64,000 nt of DNA from Paenibacillus segetis (GTDB taxonomy: Bacteria; Bacillota; Bacilli; Paenibacillales; Paenibacillaceae). The notes under the pieces are model-generated. The model was not told the origin of the DNA and made no database searches. It saw nothing but the letters and a program-made list of their open reading frames with translations. The translations under genes and the position numbers were made by a program. Numbering within the stretch: the stretch's first letter is position 1; each line of letters opens with the position of its first letter. The DNA lies in contig NZ_BMFT01000001.1 in NCBI RefSeq assembly GCF_014639155.1, forward strand, positions 124,001-188,000. Direction: 5' to 3'. Positions 16,287 through 25,200 of this stretch are shown one piece after another.

Positions 16287-17825
16287 ATGAATAGACACCG
16301 GAATGCACGGACAGGAAGCGGAAAAGACCTCAGTAGCGCAGGACAGCAAGGGCGCGGGGGTAAAGGAAGCGGGAGAGCAGGGAGAGGCGTGAACACTCCT
16401 GCCGAAACGCAGATTGCCGGCTTACCGGTAGCGAAGAATGATGAAGCTGTCATCGACATCATCGGTATGAATCATGACGGTGAAGGTGTGGGCAGAGTAG
16501 AGGGCTACACGTTATTTGTTCAGGGAGGAGCTTTGCCGGGGGAGCAAGTCCGGGTAAAAGTGCTAAAAACGAAGAAACAGTTCGGTTATGCTAAATTGCT
16601 GGAGGTTATTGAAACTAGTCCAGACCGTGTGGCCGCACCTTGCTTGATCTATGATAAGTGCGGTGGCTGCCAGCTTCAGCACTTGAGTTACGAAGGTCAG
16701 TTAGCTTGGAAACGGCAGCATGTTGTGGATGCGCTAGAGCGGATCGGTAAGCTGAGTGTAGCTGGTGACGAGAATTCTTCTGACAGTGGGATCACCGTTC
16801 TGCCCACACTTGGTATGGAAGAGCCTTGGCGCTATCGGAATAAGGCACAGGTGCCTATTGGCGTTACCGAAGGTGGTTTGGTCGGAGGGTTTTATGCCCG
16901 TGGTAGTCATCGCATCATAGATATGGAGACTTGTCTCATTCAGCACGAGAGCAACGACGATGTAGTTGTTAAGGTTAAAGAGATCGGCCGCCGCTTCGGC
17001 ATTACTGCATACGATGAAGAGACAGGACACGGCCTATTGCGTCACGTCGTCGTCAAGGTCGGCTTCCGCACAGGTGAGATGATGCTGGTCCTTGTCACCA
17101 ATGGCAACAAAATTCCACGTGAAGACGAGTGGATCAACGCGATCCGGGAGGAGATCCCTGCGGTTGTGAGTATCTGCCAGAACGTGAATACACGGCAAAC
17201 TAACGTTATTTTTGGGGATGTTACCCGCGTTCTTTGGGGAAAAGAAGTGATCTATGACTACATCGGTGATGTTAAGTTTGCCATTTCGGCTCGTTCGTTC
17301 TATCAAGTGAATCCGGTTCAGACTGAAGTACTTTATGGAAAAACTGTAGAATATGCAGGGCTAACGGGAGCGGAGACCGTGATCGACGCTTACTGCGGCA
17401 TTGGTACAATCTCTTTATTCTTAGGGCAACATGCTAAGCGTGTATATGGTGTGGAGATCGTCAAAGAAGCCATCGAAGATGCTCGCGCGAATGCGGAGCT
17501 CAATAATATGCAGCATGTCACCTTTGAAGTGGGCGCTTCCGAAGACGTCATCCCTCGCTGGAAAGAGCAAGGGATCGAGGCCGATGTCATCGTCGTCGAT
17601 CCACCTCGCAAAGGCTGCGACCCGCGACTCTTAGAGACGATTCTGGAGATGAAGCCAGAGCGGGTTGTGTATGTGTCATGCAACCCGGCGACATTGGCTA
17701 GAGATTTGCGAGTGTTGGAGGATGGTGGGTACAGAACGGTTGAAGTGCAGCCGGTGGATATGTTTCCGCATACGGTGCATGTGGAGTCGGTGGCTTTGTT
17801 GGTGAGGGATGAAACAGTTAAGTGA
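16287..17825 (+). CDS. rlmD: 23S rRNA (uracil-5-)-methyltransferase RlmD family; 3' end replaced by island
   Basis: 512 aa. A Gly/Arg/Lys-rich tail (1-36) precedes a TRAM domain (about 52-110). An iron-sulfur site has Cys119, Cys125, Cys128 and Cys216. The SAM domain has [21 protein letters not shown] and the catalytic Cys465 in [13 protein letters not shown]. It makes m5U in 23S rRNA. Codons 492-500 coincide with the island attachment core, so the last twelve residues ([12 protein letters not shown]) appear to be supplied by the island. A native-looking alternative tail sits at 24,973-25,032. The enzyme core is intact, so it should still work. Confidence 0.9.
   Translation: MNRHRNARTGSGKDLSSAGQQGRGGKGSGRAGRGVNTPAETQIAGLPVAKNDEAVIDIIGMNHDGEGVGRVEGYTLFVQGGALPGEQVRVKVLKTKKQFGYAKLLEVIETSPDRVAAPCLIYDKCGGCQLQHLSYEGQLAWKRQHVVDALERIGKLSVAGDENSSDSGITVLPTLGMEEPWRYRNKAQVPIGVTEGGLVGGFYARGSHRIIDMETCLIQHESNDDVVVKVKEIGRRFGITAYDEETGHGLLRHVVVKVGFRTGEMMLVLVTNGNKIPREDEWINAIREEIPAVVSICQNVNTRQTNVIFGDVTRVLWGKEVIYDYIGDVKFAISARSFYQVNPVQTEVLYGKTVEYAGLTGAETVIDAYCGIGTISLFLGQHAKRVYGVEIVKEAIEDARANAELNNMQHVTFEVGASEDVIPRWKEQGIEADVIVVDPPRKGCDPRLLETILEMKPERVVYVSCNPATLARDLRVLEDGGYRTVEVQPVDMFPHTVHVESVALLVRDETVK
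17760..17786 (+). repeat. Attachment core, left (attL) in the rlmD 3' end
   Basis: 27-bp segment inside rlmD repeated with one mismatch at 24,973-24,999. The perfect 21-bp part is 17,766-17,786 (begins CCGCATACGGTGCATGTG). The repeat stays in frame with the MFPHTVHVE codons at both places. Confidence 0.8.
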
Positions 17826-17895
17826 AACCTTTCGTTTTGTTGGTTTTTGGGTATGATACAGGTTAAGGATGTTTGTGATACAAGGGGCAAAATTG

Positions 17896-17930
17896 ATGAT
17901 TGATGTAAAATTGATGTAAAAGTCAATCAT
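17896..17930 (+). repeat. Arm-type integrase site, left
   Basis: Two tandem 11-bp copies of TTGATGTAAAA (17,900-17,921), flanked by the perfect inverted repeat ATGATTGA (17,896-17,903) / TCAATCAT (17,923-17,930). The identical tandem pair occurs at 24,842-24,863. It begins 113 bp inside the left core. Confidence 0.6.
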
Positions 17931-17949
17931 AAATCAACCTAAATGAACC

Positions 17950-17984
17950 GAAGACGCCGGGTAAAAGCCTAGGCGTCTTCGTTA
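17950..17984. terminator. Terminator between rlmD and the integrase remnant
   Basis: GAAGACGCC (17,950-17,958) pairs with GGCGTCTTC (17,972-17,980), then GTTATT. Convergent genes on both sides could use it. Confidence 0.75.
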
Positions 17985-17987
17985 TTG

Positions 17988-18700
17988 TTAGTGTGCTGTT
18001 TTAGATGTGAAGAATAATTCGAACTTATCCGCGGCTGCTTGGTCGGCCGTCCGAAGAGCATGGCCGTAAATCTTCATTATTATTGTAATGCTCTCGTGCC
18101 CAAGCCGTTTAGAGATGATCTTGGCAGGACGCCTTGGAATCAGAATTGTAGCCGACGTATGCCGAAGATCATGGGATCTGATGTACCGGAAATCATTCTT
18201 AACGAACAATCGGAACTATTGATAGGGCCGATCATGACGGAATGGTTGTCCACGGGGATGTGAAAACATAAAAAAACAATTGAAGCCGCACCATTCATCC
18301 CCGATGTCATTTCGTTCTTGAATTCTGTATTCGTAATATTCTGTTAGCTCTTTAAGCATCGAGCTTGGTAATGCAACGTTACGAGTAGATTTTTTTGTTT
18401 TAGGCTGTTTCACGATGATTTCACCCTTCAGAGCATGAATCATGCTCTGTGAAACATCTAATACCCCCGTGTCAAAATTAAGATTGCTTCCATTCAAGTA
18501 CAAGTAACTCACTCCGTCGTAACCCGGTTGTAAGAGCTAAAGTAATCATTATCCTCCAGTGGTAAAGTTCACGTTGCAGAGCTCGAAGCATTTGTTCTAC
18601 TTTTGCTTTATCATACGGGATAATTCCTTTGAATCCACTCTTCTTTTTTGCACACCACTGACCGATTACGCTTCTCCATTCAATTGCACGTTTTAGAATG
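17988..18700 (-). pseudogene. Decayed tyrosine recombinase (integrase)
   Basis: Three minus-strand pieces lie in different frames. 18,478-18,700 reads like the catalytic-arginine region (TLALTTGLRRSELLVLEW). 18,216-18,512 covers the middle (KTKKSTRNVALP, then LKELTEYYEYRI). 17,988-18,209 carries the HxLRHT box and the end (SHDLRHTSATIL, KRLGHESITIIMKIYGH). The frames do not join, so the enzyme is broken by frameshifts. Its place beside the left core and its orientation fit the integrase that moved the island. Confidence 0.8.
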
Positions 18701-19466
18701 TTTTAAGAAACGGTTAGAGTAATTTTGATCGTTCCAGAGACTAATCCACCATTTTTTTATCTCCACGGCTGCTCTTCTTTTTAAGTTTTTCGGAAAAGTT
18801 TTTGTTATCCCCCAATTGCATGTGCTGGAAAACAGGAGGCTATTCTACTACTTCATGAAACTATATCTGAGATAGTGACCAAGCTATATGACAACGATAC
18901 ATCAATTACCATTAGCATCTGTTTAAATTTAAATCAAATCCCATCTAGGATAAGAACAGGAGTTTTTAGTGCGGGCAGCTGTAATCCACTTTTTATGGTT
19001 GCAGTCTAGTCTCGATAAGAAGGAGGCACCAGCAAAATCAAGCTTTAAGATAGAATTCCCTACTTGTCGAGAAAAGTAAATTCAATGTTCAAGCATCAGG
19101 TTCATGGAACGCCGGGATACCCGACATCTGTTCATTATCGTCAAGAAACCCTTGGAGGTATCTGATTATCTTGGCGTTAAACAGATCTGTATTTATATAA
19201 TCATGCGGAAAGTCCCTTTGTAAGAATACGAAGAAGGTTATTTATTACAGAGAATCAATTAATTCAAGATTCATGCTAACACTCCAAAAAAACATTAGTA
19301 AATCCATTACTCGTTTTTAGTTAAATTATGAGTGAGAGATATCTACTTGGGTTCTAATTAAATGGGCACTTCAGAAGAGGTAAAGACTTCCAAATACCAT
19401 TGTGATATTATTAGGTAAATTGGCCTATTCTTATGCTGAGTTTATTAGTGAGAGGTGTTACCATAT
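18701..19466. other. Gene-poor remnant stretch inside the island
   Basis: No complete gene. On the minus strand the first 100 bases may continue the integrase N-terminal part (KNLKRRAAVEIKKWWISLW). On the plus strand a start-less open stretch of about 75 codons (18,785-19,009, containing QEAILLLHETISEIVTKLY) is not recognised. The rest is AT-rich with stops in all frames. It looks like eroded island DNA and must also hold the promoter of the SIR2 gene, which I cannot place. Confidence 0.4.
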
Positions 19467-20624
19467 ATGGAAAGCGAAAGTGTTATTGAAAACAAGATGT
19501 ATTACATAAGACATGGGGAAGACATATTTTTTAATAAATCTTTTAAGGACCAAAAAAAGTTTATCTTTTCACTATTAAATCTACAGTTTAATAGTGAGAA
19601 TCTTCATATTTTAATTGGGTCGGGATGTTCTCTACCAGCAATTCCTTTAATGGGTCAAACATTCTATAAAGTTAAAGAGTTAGCTGAAGTAAGAGAGGCA
19701 CTGGGAAAGTTCGGTGGGGATAGTCAGGATATCGAAGGTTATTTAAATTGGCTTAGAACTGCAATGATTTTCCATGATCCGGATACTTCTGAATTCAGAA
19801 AGTTTGAGCAAGCATATAACTCTACAAAAATTGAATTGCTTAAGTCAATTAATTTGAACTATCACAATGACTTTGATGATCAAAATAGTGATGATAGAAA
19901 AACAAAGGTATCCCTTGAGAACTACCTTAAGTTTTACAGCGGAATATTTGCTCAAAGAGAATTTAAAAAACTATCGCCTATCAACGTATTTACAACAAAT
20001 TATGATTTATTTAATGAGGTAGCAATGGAGTTACTAGGGATTCACTACACGAATGGTTTCCGTGGTTCTATTAATAGAACCTTTGAACCTTCTGAATTTC
20101 GATTAAGGTTAGTGGATGATGAAAATAGGTACAAGGATAAGTGGAATGCTTTGAGACGTTACGTAAAATTGTATAAAATTCATGGATCGATTGATTGGAA
20201 GTTTAATCATAAATTAAAAGAAATCGTACAAAGCAATGTCAATTTAGATGAACACGTGGATGTGATGATCTATCCGACCGTGAACAAACATTATGAAACC
20301 CAACAAACACCGTACTCTGAACTTTTCAGAGAATTTACAATTAACTTACAAAAAAAGAATTCGACATTGATTGTCTTAGGATATGGTTTTCCAGATGATC
20401 ATATTAATCAATTAATATCACAGTCATTAAATAATGAAGATTTTACATTAATTGTTTTTGGTAATAAGAATGAGACAAATGCTGCTAAGTTTATCGAAAA
20501 ACACCGAGAAAAACATAATCTTCACTTTATAGGTGGCAACAATGGTGGCGATGCAAACGGACATCATTTCAGTAAAGTGATAGAGTATCTTGGAAGTGGA
20601 GAAATAAATGAAAATGCAGAATAG
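19467..20624 (+). CDS. SIR2-family protein (Sir2-HerA anti-phage system)
   Basis: 385 aa from ATG 19,467 (AGTGAGAGG upstream; the GTG at 19,455 overlaps that site). The NAD-binding fold shows LIGSGCSLPAIP (49-60), FTTNYDLF (175-182) and the catalytic-type histidine in YKIHGSIDW (His239), then LIVLGYGFPDDHINQLI. Defence SIR2 enzymes degrade NAD+ on infection. The gene overlaps the HerA gene by 17 bp, the arrangement of the described Sir2-HerA (Nezha) systems. It is a SIR2_2-like effector, not a classical protein deacetylase. Confidence 0.85.
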   Translation: MESESVIENKMYYIRHGEDIFFNKSFKDQKKFIFSLLNLQFNSENLHILIGSGCSLPAIPLMGQTFYKVKELAEVREALGKFGGDSQDIEGYLNWLRTAMIFHDPDTSEFRKFEQAYNSTKIELLKSINLNYHNDFDDQNSDDRKTKVSLENYLKFYSGIFAQREFKKLSPINVFTTNYDLFNEVAMELLGIHYTNGFRGSINRTFEPSEFRLRLVDDENRYKDKWNALRRYVKLYKIHGSIDWKFNHKLKEIVQSNVNLDEHVDVMIYPTVNKHYETQQTPYSELFREFTINLQKKNSTLIVLGYGFPDDHINQLISQSLNNEDFTLIVFGNKNETNAAKFIEKHREKHNLHFIGGNNGGDANGHHFSKVIEYLGSGEINENAE

Positions 20625-22410
20625 TATTGGTGTTGTAAATAAGGTGTTTGCCAATAGAATAGTAATAGAAGTACCTGATACTACTAAGATAAATAACAAC
20701 TTTCTTGGAGATATCTATATTTGTGATGGCATAAATACTATAGTAACCATACATAAGTCAAAAGAATATAAATTTATTTATCAATTATCAAGTTTATATG
20801 AGATGGAAAAACCTTTTGATAATAATGATGAAATATCAAAGTTCTCTGGTAAAGCATTCTTCGAAGCCGTTCCTCTAGGTGAAATTTACGAAGGAAAGTT
20901 TGAGTTTGGCTTGTCTATGTTCCCTATGATTGGAAGTGATGTTTTTCTAACTATCAATCATGATATTAACTTAATATTTCAACCTGAAAATTCAGATTTT
21001 TGTATTTCATTAGGGTATTTAGCAACTCAAAATAGTTTCAGTCCAAGGATTTCTATTGATAAATTTCTAACACACCATACGAGTATTTTAGGAAATACAG
21101 GTTCAGGAAAATCAACAACTGTAAGAAAGTTACTAAATGAAGTAAATTATGCGGCTACCCAAGTTGGAGTGAATATAAATAATGCTAATTTTGTAGTGTT
21201 TGATGTTCATGGTGAATACGGAAATATATCTAATTCAGTTTCAAATAAGGTAGATGTTATAGAGGAGTTATCAATTCCTCTGGATACTTTAACTGTTGAT
21301 GACTGGGTGAATTTAGTACAGCCATCCTCAGCAGTACAATATCCAATTTTATTAAATGGTCTACGGTGGACAAATTTAATAGAAAACACAGCTGATTTAC
21401 ACAGTTGGATAAAAGTTTATTGTGCATTAGAATTATACGATAATATCCAGACGGAGCCTGTTTCAAAACGAACAAAAATAATGGGTTTACTAAGAGATAT
21501 TAATAATACCAATATATCAACAGTTCTTGCACACTATAATCCTCAATACGCTAATTTTCAAGGAAGCCATGAAAACGCCTTTAAAGAAACTTTGAAAGAA
21601 TATATTAAAGAGAAATCGTCTTTTGAATATGAAGACTGTAAGGAACAGATCAGCTTACTATTAGAATCTGCTGAATACTCTATTACTAAGTTAAAAAACT
21701 TAGAAATAGGTATGGACATGACATTTTTGGTCGAAGAAAGTAAAGGCAACTCCCAAGTTCGTTCATATTGCTCTACATTAATGACCCGTATTTCGAACTT
21801 AATAGCAACATATTCTAAATCAATATTTGATGATGATAGTACTAAAATCTCAAACTTTTGCAATATGATTGATTTCAATAAAGGATTTACTATCCTTAAT
21901 TTTTCAAGTATGGATGATTCTGATTTGTTGTTTTTTTCGGGATATTTGTTAAGATTCGTTTTTAAGAAGCAAAAAGAAAAACGCACGGCCGATGGTGAAA
22001 AGAAGTTATTTCATTTTATATTTGACGAAGCTCATAAGTACATCTCTGAAAAAGATGAGGAGAATATTAAATCAACAAAGATATTTGAGCAGATCGCAAA
22101 GGAAGGGCGGAAGTTCGGGGTTTTCATGATACTAGCCAGCCAAAGGCCAGGAGAAATATCTAAAACAGTATTATCACAGTGCAACAACTTCATTTTACAT
22201 AGAATACGAAACAATGTCGATCTTGACCAAATGAGGAAGAGCATACCTTATCTAAATGATTCACAATTAACCAGAATATCGTTTTTGAGGACAGGATCAG
22301 CTTTATTAGTTGGCGAGGCTTTTTCAATACCAATGGAGATTATTATTGATGGAAAAGAGTATGGGGAAGTAACTAAGTCATATTTACCGTCAGAAATTTG
22401 GAGCCAATAA
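20608..22410 (+). CDS. HerA-like DUF87 hexameric ATPase (Sir2-HerA system)
   Basis: 600 aa. An N-terminal beta-barrel (HAS-like, about 1-110) precedes a RecA-type motor with Walker A GNTGSGKST (162-170), FVVFDVHGEYGN, Walker B FHFIFDEAHKYI, sensor ASQRPGEISKTV and an arginine-finger region LHRIRNN. HerA ATPases form hexameric DNA translocases, and with SIR2 they build a large NAD-consuming complex. AGTGGAG precedes the ATG within the end of the SIR2 gene, so the two are coupled. Same AT-rich codon use as the rest of the island. Confidence 0.88.
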   Translation: MKMQNSIGVVNKVFANRIVIEVPDTTKINNNFLGDIYICDGINTIVTIHKSKEYKFIYQLSSLYEMEKPFDNNDEISKFSGKAFFEAVPLGEIYEGKFEFGLSMFPMIGSDVFLTINHDINLIFQPENSDFCISLGYLATQNSFSPRISIDKFLTHHTSILGNTGSGKSTTVRKLLNEVNYAATQVGVNINNANFVVFDVHGEYGNISNSVSNKVDVIEELSIPLDTLTVDDWVNLVQPSSAVQYPILLNGLRWTNLIENTADLHSWIKVYCALELYDNIQTEPVSKRTKIMGLLRDINNTNISTVLAHYNPQYANFQGSHENAFKETLKEYIKEKSSFEYEDCKEQISLLLESAEYSITKLKNLEIGMDMTFLVEESKGNSQVRSYCSTLMTRISNLIATYSKSIFDDDSTKISNFCNMIDFNKGFTILNFSSMDDSDLLFFSGYLLRFVFKKQKEKRTADGEKKLFHFIFDEAHKYISEKDEENIKSTKIFEQIAKEGRKFGVFMILASQRPGEISKTVLSQCNNFILHRIRNNVDLDQMRKSIPYLNDSQLTRISFLRTGSALLVGEAFSIPMEIIIDGKEYGEVTKSYLPSEIWSQ

Positions 22411-22619
22411 TACTGACTTTTTGTATGGTCACAGTGCAAAGGTTAGTTAGGTTCAGCGAGTAAGAATTTGAAAGGTATGTTTAATCTCAGAACGATCTTA
22501 TATATAGATATGATCAGGTAAAAGTAATTTAAGCCTGAATGTTAAGGAAGTCAGAATCAATATGTTAGTATTTAGTTATGTATCATAGGCATTATTTGGC
22601 CGAGAGGTGAATACCGATA

Positions 22620-23948
22620 ATGAACAGGCAGAGATATTATAATGAGATTTCTGAAAGGTTAGAAATATTATCTAATAGAATTAAAACTAACGGCAAATTA
22701 AATGTTTTAGACTTAAATATCCATGCTGAAACATTTTATAGGGACTTGTTAAACTGTGTGTATGGATATCAGTTGGAGTCAGCTAACATATCAAATGCAA
22801 ATATGGCAGCAATCGACTTAGTCGATTCTGTAAATAAACAAGTCATCCAAGTATCTTCAACGGCTACTAAGCAAAAGATAGAGAGCACCTTGGCTAAAGA
22901 TATAATCTCAGATTACGCTGTGAAAAACTATAAAATTAAGTTTCTATTCATTGCAGATGAAGCACAGAAGCTGCGAAGTGATAAATATTCCAATCCACAT
23001 AAGATTTCTTTTGCACCACAGGAAGATATTTTAGATAAGGTTAAATTGCTAACCTCGATCTCACAATTAAGTTTTGACTCGTTCAGTATTGTACACAAGT
23101 TGTTTACTATGGAATTTGGAGGAGTTCAAAATGCAAGGGAGAGTAGCACCAGCCACTATAGTGCAAAGATTATAAGCAAAATTAATACAATCAATATTTT
23201 GACATTGAAAAATTTGTTTTTAAACATATGGCTGAAAGACCTTGATGGTAATTTTTTAACGGGGAACTTTTCAACTGATACTGTATTAAGATTAAAAAGC
23301 CTATTTGACTTAATAAACCAGAAGGAATTAAACAAAATATCAGGTGTCAACAGTGAAAATTCAATTGAGGCCTTATTTAATGCTGTATCAGCCCTTGCAC
23401 CAGATTTATCAATTGACCTAAATACTTTCTACCACAAGACCATGTTACCGACTATAGCATGTGTGAATGGTTTTTTAGAAAAGAACGAGTCCTATTATAT
23501 GTCTATTGGTGCACTGGGACTGTTTAATGACAACTCTGAAGAAAGTATAGTTGATTGTATCATGAACAACTCACTTCATTTTTTTTCGAATATACTTAGT
23601 ATACTTGAGAGTCTATGGAAGGATAGGGATTATTCAAAGATAGAGAACGAAGTAAGTAATGAGATGCATAGCTATTTATTAAAACGTATTAAACGTTTAA
23701 TTGATGACGACAAGCGGGAATATATAAAAGTAATATTCGATAGAAAGTCTATTGTTGATGTTGAATTGGCGGAAATGTTTTCTTGTGAATTAATTGGATT
23801 AAGGAAAAAACTTTATGAATGTACTAAAGATATTTTATCTTATGATTATTATGATAATTTTTCCACCCAGTTAAATATTAGTTCAGTATATTCCAAAACG
23901 TTTGAACTGTATTATTCTGATATTTTTGGGAGGCAACATGAAAGTTAA
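22620..23948 (+). CDS. SMEK-domain protein, possible nuclease-like defence component
   Basis: 442 aa. The first 120 residues match the SMEK domain: DLNIHAETFYRDLLNCVYGY (31-50), MAAIDLVDSVNKQVIQVSS (62-80), KQKIES. The Glu37, Asp66 and Gln77 spacing recalls a PD-(D/E)xK nuclease core in which the usual Lys is replaced, so activity is uncertain. The remaining 320 residues are helical and not recognised. SMEK domains occur in bacterial conflict systems. The gene follows HerA by 209 bp and overlaps the next gene by 11 bp. GAGAGGTGA precedes the ATG. Confidence 0.65.
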   Translation: MNRQRYYNEISERLEILSNRIKTNGKLNVLDLNIHAETFYRDLLNCVYGYQLESANISNANMAAIDLVDSVNKQVIQVSSTATKQKIESTLAKDIISDYAVKNYKIKFLFIADEAQKLRSDKYSNPHKISFAPQEDILDKVKLLTSISQLSFDSFSIVHKLFTMEFGGVQNARESSTSHYSAKIISKINTINILTLKNLFLNIWLKDLDGNFLTGNFSTDTVLRLKSLFDLINQKELNKISGVNSENSIEALFNAVSALAPDLSIDLNTFYHKTMLPTIACVNGFLEKNESYYMSIGALGLFNDNSEESIVDCIMNNSLHFFSNILSILESLWKDRDYSKIENEVSNEMHSYLLKRIKRLIDDDKREYIKVIFDRKSIVDVELAEMFSCELIGLRKKLYECTKDILSYDYYDNFSTQLNISSVYSKTFELYYSDIFGRQHES

Positions 23949-24693
23949 ATTCGTGAAGGTGTGGGATGACACAAGGTTTGGGTATGTGAAACATATTGTT
24001 TTGCAAGTTGAAGAATCAGATACTTTTCTTACAGATGCAAACTTTAATCCTGGATATAAAATTATCATTTCTGCTGTTTATCATCATGTAGGGGCAGCTG
24101 GTGGACACAACTTTAATCCATACCACGGTAATCGAGTTACGGATTTAAGTAGCAAGATTGATTTCACTGAATCAGATGTTCTTGGGTTTTATCTCAATAA
24201 AGTGAAAGATATTCATGAGATGCCTGAGGAGCTTTACACCGATTCTTTTTGGAATGTTGTTAGAACTGATAGTTATGGTGAAATACATCGGGTGTTCGAT
24301 GATGATTGGAACTCATATTATAAAGTCCTACATACGAACAAATTTAGTTTTGAAGAGTTAAGAGCGAAACTCTCCTCAATAAATACGAAAAGTAACTTGT
24401 TTGAAGAATCTGGGATAGATATCGAGTCATTTTTTGATAAACAGCAAGAATGGATGAACCGGCTAGATAAAACATCAGGCAGAACGAATAATAAAAAAAA
24501 CATTAATTATGCTATTATTGATAAGCAAAGTTTAGAAATTTGTAGTGATACTTGGTCTACCTCTTCCCAAAGGACTATTGCTGATTATTTATGGTGCCCT
24601 TGCGATGAACTTCCCGAATTTTTATGGGAACAAGTGCAAAATAAAAATGAAATGAGTTTGAATAGAATATTCAGATTGAATGAAGATATTTGA
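23938..24693 (+). CDS. Unknown protein coupled to the SMEK gene
   Basis: 251 aa from ATG 23,938, placed after GGGAGG inside the end of the SMEK gene (11-bp overlap). I do not recognise the family. Visible features: no signal or membrane segment; a Gly/His/Asn patch YHHVGAAGGHNFNPYHGNR near residues 43-61; an acidic, aromatic middle (VFDDDWNSYYKVLH); and two cysteines in LWCPCDELPEF near the C-terminus. The tight overlap suggests it works with the SMEK protein, perhaps as sensor, inhibitor or complex partner. Confidence 0.6.
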   Translation: MKVKFVKVWDDTRFGYVKHIVLQVEESDTFLTDANFNPGYKIIISAVYHHVGAAGGHNFNPYHGNRVTDLSSKIDFTESDVLGFYLNKVKDIHEMPEELYTDSFWNVVRTDSYGEIHRVFDDDWNSYYKVLHTNKFSFEELRAKLSSINTKSNLFEESGIDIESFFDKQQEWMNRLDKTSGRTNNKKNINYAIIDKQSLEICSDTWSTSSQRTIADYLWCPCDELPEFLWEQVQNKNEMSLNRIFRLNEDI

Positions 24694-24841
24694 GGTGTTT
24701 CTGTTGAAGTTGGGCTTTCCTTTATGGGAATGTAGATTGGTACTTTCGTGGTCACACGTCTGAATCAATGGATACTGTTAGCAAACTGTGCAATCTAACG
24801 GCACATTATATTATGGATAATCATCGTGTCAAAGATTATGG

Positions 24842-24863
24842 TTGATGTAAAATTGATGTAAAA
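24842..24863 (+). repeat. Arm-type integrase site, right
   Basis: Second copy of the tandem 11-bp TTGATGTAAAA pair, identical over 22 bp to 17,900-17,921 and ending 115 bp inside the right core. It is bracketed by an imperfect inverted repeat (GTTGATG / CATCAGC). Confidence 0.6.
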
Positions 24864-24972
24864 CATCAGCATAAACGTGTGGTCATCAACCATTCAGAAC
24901 GGAAGGAGAATACCAAAAAGCCCGTCAAATCAAGGTTTCTTCGGATTGCAACAGATCACATCCCAAGATAAT

Positions 24973-25032
24973 ATGTTCCCGCATACGGTGCATGTGGAGA
25001 GTGTAGCGGTGTTAGTACAAATGGACAAGTAA
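24973..25032 (+). pseudogene. Displaced original 3' end of rlmD, with attR core
   Basis: ATG TTC CCG continues as [19 protein letters not shown] and a stop, matching the end of RlmD except for the last residues. Positions 24,973-24,999 are the right copy of the attachment core. This is what remains of rlmD once the island split it. The island itself supplies the tail now fused to the gene at 17,787-17,825. Confidence 0.8.
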
Positions 25033-25058
25033 AATAGAGTTCTATTGAAGAAAATAGT

Positions 25059-25081
25059 AAGGAGGGGCTCCCCCTTTTTTT
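25059..25081 (+). terminator. Terminator, probably the original one of rlmD
   Basis: AAGGAGGGG pairs with CCCCCTTTTT over a tight CT loop, with a run of seven T. It stands 27 bp after the displaced rlmD end and no other gene precedes it. Confidence 0.65.
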
Positions 25082-25200
25082 GAATAAATTGGGTGTACAT
25101 GCTACTCTCGGGGTTATGATATATTGTAAGGGCATAAACAGGTTAGTTTTACCACTACGGGATAAGAATTTGTCCTAATATTCATAGAGAGGTTTTTGAT

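Larger units (their letters stand above)
17787..24972. mobile_element. Integrated genomic island in rlmD carrying a SIR2-HerA defence cassette
   Basis: About 7.2 kb between the two copies of the rlmD 3' core. Order: replacement rlmD tail, arm-type repeats, terminator, decayed tyrosine integrase on the minus strand next to the left end, a gene-poor stretch, SIR2, HerA-like, SMEK and unknown genes on the plus strand, arm-type repeats, right core. The cargo is visibly more AT-rich than its flanks. rlmD/rumA is a known integration site of streptococcal elements. No transfer genes remain, so it is probably fixed. Confidence 0.75.

Noticed and set aside
18785-19009. Start-less 75-codon frame in the island as a DNA polymerase remnant
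   Set aside because: A faint likeness to Y-family polymerase tails was considered, but the match is too weak to name.
17900-24863. The identical 22-bp repeats as the attachment core itself
   Set aside because: The rlmD 3' duplication lies outside them and continues in frame into an original gene tail, so it marks the true junction; the 22-bp repeats fit arm sites better.
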